A DNA stretch of 64,000 bases from Gigantopelta aegis (Eukaryota; Mollusca; Gastropoda; Neomphalida; Peltospiridae), in assembly GCF_016097555.1 (NCBI RefSeq), contig NC_054702.1:84121175-84185174 (forward strand). Reading direction: 5' to 3'. A model generated the notes under the pieces. That model had not been told where the DNA came from, made no database searches, and worked only from the letters and a program-made list of their open reading frames with translations. Shown piece by piece: positions 56,796-64,000 of this stretch. The position numbers were made by a program, and so were the translations under genes. Position 1 is the stretch's first letter, and every line of letters begins with the position of its first letter.

Positions 56796-59700
56796 ATGCA
56801 ATATAACCACGGCGCACTTCAAGAGCAATTGCATGACAGCGACGTTTCCGAACTACAGCATAGAGATCGACATCATAAATCTACAGCACACGATTCTGTT
56901 CAAGACGTTGTCAACGGCGGCGGCGGCGGTCCCGGCTTGCGGCACACAAGAGAAGTGGGGTGGGGCGACCCAGGGGCCGGCAGGGGAGGACAAAGAAACG
57001 ATCGTGACTTCGACAGGTTAAGAACTGCGTGTTTGAAAAGAAATGTATTATACCAGGACCAGGAGTTTTTGCCGTGCGATACATCATTGTACTACAGTCG
57101 CAGGCCGCCGTATCAGTTTGAATGGAAAAGACCATGGGTGAATCATACTTTCTTTTTCATACAATTGTAATGTACTTGTTTACGCAGCGTGAATTTCTTA
57201 AGATTTTGCACAGGTTTGTCTGTTGTGAGCATGTTATTAACAGGTTAACAAGTGAGCACACACACACATACATACACACATAATATATATACACACACAA
57301 AACAAATCAGGAAAAGTAATGCAGCTAGGTTTGGGGTTTTTTGTTTGTTTCTAGGAGCGGGATGTAGCCCAGTGGTAAACCACTAATTTGATGCGTGGTT
57401 GGTTTGGTATCAATCCCCGTCGGTGGGCCCATTGGGCTATTTCTCGTTCCAGCCAGGGCACCACAACTGGTATATCAAAGGCCATAGTATGTGCTATCCT
57501 GTCTGTGGGATGGTGTACATGAAAGATCCCTTGCTACTAATGGAAAAATGTAGCAGGTTTCCTCTCTAAGACTACAGAGGCGGATCCAGAAAATTCATTT
57601 AGAGGGGGCCCCAATGACTTGAGGCGGAATGCCAAGGAAACTTTTGGGGAGGTTTGGAGGGGGATTGTAATTAAAATTAATATATAATAAAATTATAACT
57701 GTCGCAAAATTTAGGGGGGCCCAGGCCCTAGATCCTCCTCTGGACTATATATCAAAATTAGCAAATGTTTGACATCCAATAGCCGATGATTAATAAATCA
57801 ATGTGCTCTAGTGGTGTCATTAAACAAAACAAACTTTGTTTCTTTTTTTCTTTGTTTGAGTATTTGTTTGCTTGTTTGTTTTAATTATTTAGCAAGACAG
57901 GCAGAACTCTTTGTTAATACACCCACCCCTTCACTAGTTACGATCCTGGGAGTTCTAAAATGACAGGTCAGACTCGTGTTACAGAAATGATTTGATTATG
58001 AACATGGGCCTTCTGTTAACCTGGATTTGTAGGTGTATAGACATCAGAACACTGAATACAGTTCAAGTTTGTGCTGATTCATTTCAATTTCTTTCCAGTA
58101 TTTACACAACATTTTCACTTTAATAACTGGCTTTCAAGTATCTTTCTCTTGTTATGCATGTTTGTAAGTAGAGTTTTTTATTTGATGTAAAGGTTCAGTG
58201 AGTTCAAGTGATGCATTCAGTAAAATGTAATATACTGATGTAAAGATATAAGGGATCATACCAAAACTAACAAAAAAGAGTGACTGCAACCAAAATCTTA
58301 TTCATAGTGTAAGAAAGTTAACCATGTCACTGCCATTTAATCTCACATTACTAACATGCAGTCCCACGTCACATCTTTGCACTTTATACAGACATTATGG
58401 TGCTATTAGTAAGTGAAATGTTTTCTACAAAGTGTTCCCTTATTTTTTTTTTACCTCAGTATATCTTAGTCTCACCTAGTGGGCAGAAAGGTAATAAATA
58501 AAATAAAAAAAAAATAAACATGTAATTTTTGTCTAGCTGGAGAAGACTACATTACTGTGACCTTATAATTACTCCTTTTTTTACTGCCTCTCCCAAATTA
58601 CAGTATTTTAGACCAGGCCTTTATTTTAGACTGAGTTTGGGTCTGACGTTTTGTAAAGCATGGGGAGGGAAGTGGCCCAGTGGTTAAGTGCTTGCATGCT
58701 GTGCAGTCGGTCTACGATTGATCCCCATGTCGGCTAATGGGGCTATTTCTCGTTACAGCTTTTGCACCAAGACGGGTATATCACAGTCCATGGTATGTGC
58801 TATCCTGTCTGTGGGATGGTGCATATAAAAGATCCCATGTTACTAATGTAAAAATGTAGCAGGTTTCCTCTCTAAGACTATATGTTAAAATTACTAAATG
58901 TTTAACATCAAATAGCCGATGATTAAAATTCAATGTGCTCTAGTGGTGTTGTTAAACAAAACAAACTTTAACTTTATTTTAAACTGGGTATGTGCCTGAC
59001 TATTTTTGTAAAGCAAAATCTGATGGTATTTTTGTTATTTTGTAAGTTTACCATAATTTATTGATTTTAGGAAATTGCTAAGCTGTTCCAAGCCAGGCCT
59101 GGCTTCTTTGTTGGAGGTATCGAAAGGTTTGATGTCATACAAGGCAGTCTCGGTGAGACACTTTTATAGAACTGTTATAACAAAAAAAAATACACCTAAG
59201 GTTACCTGAATAAAACTGTTATTGTTATCCTTATACATCGGTAATAAAGATGAGTATCATCGTCATCACCATAATAATCATCATAGTCATCATCACAGGC
59301 ATGGCGGAGCAGGGGCCTGGAGGGGCTCTAGCCCCCCCCCCCCCAATAATTCTGAATTAAAATATTATAGTAAATCTTAACGCAGAGATGAATTTTACTT
59401 GTAGAATGCAGGAAATTTCATTTCAGAACATCTAGTTTTCAACATTTTATGGGGGAGCATACCGCCGAACCCCCAACAAACTTTGCTTTGTGCCCTTGAT
59501 CTCAGTCAACACCCCCCCCCCCCCCCCCCCCCATGTCTACTTGCTTCTGCCGTGCCTGCATCATCATCATCACTGGTCATCATTTCACTCTTTACACATA
59601 GTCTTAGCAGACTGAGTCTCAGTCAGTATGTTTTTCATAATGCCCACAAAACATTTTCACTTAATCCTGTGTTGACACATTGATTAGCTAGGGTGTATGT

Positions 59701-62299
59701 GCAGAGTATGTATACACACCTTTTTACAGATACTGTATACAACTTTTGATGTATTTCACCAAAATATACCTACGGTCATTTTAGTGCACTTAGCATGCTA
59801 AATGATTTGCATCTCCTTTTTAAAATTCCTGTAAACTGAATATTTCTCACACTCTTTTTTTTTTTTTTCGTTAAATATCTATACCTACCCCTGACATGCA
59901 ATTACCTCACTTACTGTGATTAGGATGTTAATCTTGACCATGATAAATACCTTTAATTCCTGTTTGTATTAATATATAAAAGGGCTGGAGTTTTATCTGT
60001 GTTGGGATCTAGCAGTTAGTAGTAAGTGTCACTAACTAATAAAGAATTTTTATTGCATACAGTACCTGTGTAGCTTGACCATGACTCATAGCTGACAGCA
60101 AGATGATTAATATTATAGTTGATTGGTCAATCAATATTGTAGCTGTAGTTTTCATGGCCAGTGATGCTTACTGATTTGCAAGATTTTTTAGTTTTCCTGG
60201 GTGTTTTTTTTTTTCAAATATAAAATAAAATGATAAAGTTTAAATTCGGTTCATAGTTTTTCTAAAGAGTACAATAGATAACATTGTTATAAGCATAGAC
60301 AAAAAGTTATGTTTCTTATTGTTATAGGATATTTACAGGCATGTTTGTACGAGGGTTTTGGGGATCAAATACACATCCCATACTCCAAGCAAATATACTT
60401 TTTTTTCTTTTTTTCTAGGGTAGCATGTCTGGACCCGTTAAAAACTTAATTTGCCATAGCTAGTACAGACCTCTTTGCACAGTTTCCTGCATATGCACCT
60501 GTCCATGGCATTGTTTACATCTTCACCCATTAAATACTGTTAAATTTTAGTGGGTGTCATGTCGTGAATTTGGGGACGGGACGTAGCCCAGTGGTAAAGC
60601 GCTTGTTTGATGCGCGGTCAGTTTGGGATCAATCCCCATCAGTGGGCCCATTGGGCTATTTTTCGCTCCAGCCAGTGCACCACGACTGGTACATCAAAGG
60701 CTGTGGTATGTGATATCCTGTCTATGGGATGGTACATATAAAGGATCCCTTACTGCTAATCGAAAAGAGTAGCCCATGAAGTGGCAACATCGGGTTTCCT
60801 CTCTCAATATATATGTTGTCCATAACCATATGTTTGACGCCATATAAGCATAAATAAAAAATGTGTTGAGTGCGTCGTTAAATAAAACATTTTCTTCTTC
60901 TTCCGTGAATTTGTTTCTGATGAAAAGCTGTCAGATAGAGCAGACTAATTTTCTGAAGTTGATTTTTATGGTAATAAAACCAATGCCAGTAAGAAACAAT
61001 AAATTGAAGATCATTTAGTTTGCACTGTGAATAACATACACACAAGTTCACAGTAAAAACAAACTAGTATGTGTGATGCCTTAAATTTTGTTATGGTGAA
61101 AAACTTGCAGATAGAGGAGACTAATTTTATGAGATTGATCTTTATGGTAATAAAAACTATACCAGTATGAAACTATACATTGGGGATCATTTAGTAAGCA
61201 TTAGTAGTAGTAGTAGTAAACTGTATATATGTGCCTATATCATTTCAAGGTTCAGGCCCAGTATGCTCTATGAATAACATACACACTTGTTTTCTGTGTT
61301 GCAGGAGACTGCTGGTTGGTTGCTGCCATCGCCTGCTTGACAGATCCTGATTATCGGGAACTCTTCTTCAAGGTTGTCCCTGACAACCAGAGTTTTGAAG
61401 ATGGATGGTATACTGGGATATTTCATTTTAACTTTTGGCACTTTGGAAAATGGCAGGAAGTCATCATTGATGATCTGTTGCCAACATACAGAGGTTACCT
61501 CCGGTTCATGCATTCAAAACAGCAGTTTGAATACTGGCCAGCGTTACTGGAGAAAGCATACGCAAAGTTAGTTTTACTTTTGGTTTTCTAAACATCTACA
61601 TGACATACTTGACAGTTATGTAGGGTGGGATGTAGCCCAGTATTAAAGTGCTCAACTGATGCGTGGTCAGTCTAGGATCAATCCCAGTTAGTGGCCTATT
61701 GGGCTATTTCTTATTCCAACCAGTATACCATGATTGATATATCAAAGACCATTGTATGTGCTGTCCTGTCTGTGGGATGTTGCATATAAAAGATCCCTTG
61801 CTACTAATGGAAAAATTTAGCAGGTTTTCTCTCTAAGACTATATGTTAAAATTACTAAATGTTTCGTAAATCCTAACGGTTACTGATGGAGTTTCATAAT
61901 GATACATTCAGTGTTCATAAACCAGAGTTCATCATAATTATGTAGATTATTATTTTGATGAAGACGACATGTAACAAAAGTTTACCAAATGTTTGGCATC
62001 CAACAGCTAATGATTAATTAATCAATGTGCTCTAGTTGTGTTGTTTAGCAAAACCAGTTTTAAAATAAATTATTTTTGTTTTATTTTGCTGTCTATAGAC
62101 TTGTGTACTATTTTTCAGACTGTATGGATCGTACGAAGCCCTAAAAGGTGGTTTGATGACAGACTCACTAACGGACCTCACAGGTGGACTGACAGAATCC
62201 TACTACCTGAGAGGAAAGAATACCAATGTCCCACGCAATATCGTCAATATTCTCTTCAAGGCTTTAGACAGACAGTCTCTTATTGGATGTGCAATAAAT
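56796..62299 (+). CDS. Classical calpain cysteine protease, first four coding exons
   Basis: Exons 56796-57137, 59071-59152, 61305-61566 and 62119-62299 (the last could end at 62303), phases consistent, 260 residues in the window. Calpains are Ca2+-dependent intracellular cysteine proteases. Residues 1-70 are a His/Asp- then Gly-rich head ([10 protein letters not shown]) without a known domain. The conserved entry to the protease core follows: [60 protein letters not shown] with the catalytic Cys, then [14 protein letters not shown] and [14 protein letters not shown]. The catalytic His and Asn and the C2-like and EF-hand regions should lie to the right. QFEWKRP and RFDVIQG resemble insect CalpA/CalpB and vertebrate classical calpains rather than CAPN5/6. 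Exact orthology is unclear, so no symbol is given. Confidence 0.92.
57355..57840 (+). mobile_element. SINE, type B tail, plus, interrupted by a MITE
   Basis: Head gagcgggatgtagcccagtg, core and tail are all present. The tail is split between ctctaagacta and gactatatatcaaa by the 168-bp element at 57575-57742. It lies in calpain intron 1. Confidence 0.92.
57575..57742 (+). mobile_element. 168-bp MITE inside a SINE, 5-bp target duplication
   Basis: Ends cagaggcggatcc and ggatcta-type inverse (agatcctcctctg), flanked by gacta at 57570-57574 and 57743-57747. Its relative is at 56330-56503. Confidence 0.88.
58661..58971 (+). mobile_element. tRNA-derived SINE, type B tail, plus
   Basis: Head ggggagggaagtggcccagt, B-box-like acgattgatccccat, core and tail ending ttgttaaacaaaacaaactt. 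It ends about 100 bp before calpain exon 2. Confidence 0.92.
59296..59561. mobile_element. MITE with gcaggcatggcggagca ends and C runs
   Basis: gcaggcatggcggagcagg at the left is mirrored by ttgcttctgccgtgcctgc at the right. Two C homopolymers (about 59331-59344 and 59512-59532) flank an AT-rich middle. Partner at 45271. Confidence 0.82.
60574..60892 (+). mobile_element. tRNA-derived SINE, type A tail, plus, full length
   Basis: gggacgggacgtagcccagt, tggtaaagcgcttg, B-box-like gggatcaatcccc, core, then agtagcccatgaagtggcaa and the gtgcgtcgttaaataaaaca tail. Calpain intron 2. Confidence 0.94.
61305..61566 (+). CDS. Calpain exon 3, catalytic cysteine exon
   Basis: Starts with the GDCW motif split across the exon 2/3 junction, followed by [40 protein letters not shown] and [13 protein letters not shown]. 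Catalytic Cys intact. The donor is GTTAGT after a partial Lys codon. Confidence 0.94.
61621..62057 (+). mobile_element. SINE, type B tail, plus, interrupted
   Basis: Head and core 61621-61862, then about 120 bp of foreign sequence (cgtaaatcctaacggttact and onward). The tail resumes with ttaccaaatgtttggcatcc. Calpain intron 3. Confidence 0.85.
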
Positions 62300-62303
62300 G
62301 TAG

Positions 62304-62876
62304 GTACAGTGCTACCAGTGTAAAGTGTAGAGCTGGACAGTATTGAAATTTCACATTTGGTATTGGCATCAGTATTTTTTTTATTGACTTACCTCAATAT
62401 GTGTATGCCATTCAGTATTGACCTGATCGATACCGATATCAAGCAGTATACTAGGCTTTAAATGCATGCCCAAGTTGAGGCTCAACCGCTAATTTCATAA
62501 TTCCCGTTGAAACCAAGTGCAAGTACAATTTTTTCTATCGATTCTTAGGATTCTTGCTCTTTTTTTGAGGTAGTTACATATTAATTGTTAAAATATTTTT
62601 TCATTAACTTGTTGTACAGTACTGATTTAAATATTGGTTTTAAATATTTTCTTAACTGGTTTGAACAAACTGGGTTTACATAATACATGCTTTTATGATA
62701 AACACCACATACTGATTCTACAGACATTATTAACACTCAACAACTGGTATATCACATATCAATGTAATACAACAGGTTTCTAGTCTCATATTAACCCCTC
62801 AACTTCTAGTTGTTCTAGATATCATGACTCATGTGAAGTAAATGATGTTACCATTAAAATTATTGTTTTTGTATAC
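62304..62876. other. Calpain intron 4, first part, nothing identified
   Basis: AT-rich. The start has imperfect palindromic words (cgataccgatatcaagcagt, 62429-62448), probably an old repeat. Confidence 0.4.
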
Positions 62877-63012
62877 ATCAGGGGTGCAGAAATGAAAAAT
62901 ATTTCACTAGCCCGCCAGACCAGAACCAACTAAAATTTACTAGCCTGGCAGACTTTCTACTAGTCCGTCAACCTATAGAATATATTATTTTGTCAACTTC
63001 AAATGATGTATA

Positions 63013-63077
<65 letters not shown>

Positions 63078-63415
63078 GACAAAATATTAAGGACACTTGG
63101 TAAGTGATCAACATCAAATGAAAACAAGACCCAAACCTTGATTGACAAATCAATAAATTTTGAAATACTCTGGTAAATACTAAATTTTTCACATTTCATT
63201 TATATAGATTTACAAAATGAAAGTGTTTAAAAGAACAATCTATTCAGAACACATCATGGATTCGATGCAAAAACAAAATATGTATAGAACAAATTAAATT
63301 AGTCAGTCAGAAAAAGACAGATCACCCGTTGGATTGGTAGTTGCATTTTTTAACTCATCCGTCAGAATTTTTATTCGTATTTGGTGACCAGGCGAGTACT
63401 TTCTGCAGCCCTGAT
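62877..63415. mobile_element. Transposon-like element with atcaggggtgcagaaa ends
   Basis: catcaggggtgcagaaatg at the left is mirrored by ctttctgcagccctgata at the right. The left part contains repeated 'actagcc(c/t)g' words. A (TA)n plus T-run tract sits at about 63010-63075. No coding capacity. Calpain intron 4. Confidence 0.75.
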
Positions 63416-63945
63416 ACATGTAGCTGAAATAAGCTCAAATAAATAAATTCTCATTTGACATATTTTCCATACACCTGGTGCATGGGCTGAACTGTATAAT
63501 TATCCAGTACTGCCTGTGACTAACAGATGGTTGTGACAAGAGCTGGAATAATAAATTACATACCGTTATATCGGTGATTGATGACAGATTACTTTGAAAT
63601 ATATTGCTTGTGTAGAACATTTTACAAAATCCATTAATTTTTGTTTTTAACTTTTGCATTAAAATTTTATGTTAAAGTTTCATGTTTAGTTCAATGTCTC
63701 ACACACTCTAAGTCCTAGGTCGATGAAACTTGATTTATAGATACACCAATGGATGTTCTTCATGTTAGCATTTACCATAGTTTGACACCCAATAGCCGAT
63801 GTATTTTTTCATGCTGGGGTGACATTCACACATTCATTCATTCATTCCAATGGATGTTCATCACAGTGCCTCACAAATGTTATAGTGGGCAAGATATTTA
63901 ATTCAGTGGAAGTCTTGTCATTACATGTATTTATTTATCATTAAA

Positions 63946-64000
63946 GGGCGGGACGTAGCCCAGTGGTAAAGCGCCCGCTCGATGCGCGGGTCGGTCTGGG
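63946..64000 (+). mobile_element. SINE head, plus, cut by the window edge
   Basis: gggcgggacgtagcccagtg, tggtaaagcgcccgctcgat and gcgggtcggtctggg: the first 55 bp of a young copy. Confidence 0.93.

Noticed and set aside
63946-64000. tRNA gene
   Set aside because: The tRNA-like sequence is the SINE head. It recurs with SINE core and lacks an intact cloverleaf.

Overview
The window looks like nuclear DNA of a marine mollusc, most likely a gastropod (genus not determinable by eye). The evidence is compact exons in long AT-rich introns, GT-AG splice sites, many tRNA-derived SINEs of the kind I recognise from molluscan genomes, many MITE-like elements, a Ty3/Gypsy LTR element and several long minisatellites.

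Four conserved protein-coding genes can be traced exon by exon. (1) 1283-15844, minus: leishmanolysin-like M8 metallopeptidase (LMLN/invadolysin), 11 exons, 3' end beyond the left edge. (2) 16520-27592, plus: THUMPD2-type RNA guanine-N2 methyltransferase, 10 exons, complete. It is head-to-head with LMLN across a 675-bp gap carrying an ETS-type motif. (3) 29842-41294, minus: mitochondrial L-2-hydroxyglutarate dehydrogenase (L2HGDH), 9 exons, complete, tail-to-tail with THUMPD2. (4) 56796 onward, plus: a classical calpain, first 4 coding exons, 3' part beyond the right edge. The four genes do not form an obvious pathway.

The 15.5 kb between L2HGDH and calpain is repeat-rich: MITEs, a 2.5-kb block of degenerate units with nuclear-receptor-like half-sites, and a rearranged Ty3/Gypsy element (52856-56179, 5-bp target duplication). 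A solo LTR of the same family sits in an LMLN intron (12421-13553, 5-bp target duplication).

The most unusual signal is three minisatellites (1-1292, 31672-32704, 36497-37027) that each begin inside the last bases of a real exon and repeat the exon end plus its 5' splice site, in the orientation of transcription. Together they place roughly 80 tandem copies of splice donors in two pre-mRNAs. In all three, reading past the first donor meets an in-frame stop before the second donor. Five other minisatellites (10.2, 19.8, 20.9, 34.0 and 38.4 kb) do not cover donors.
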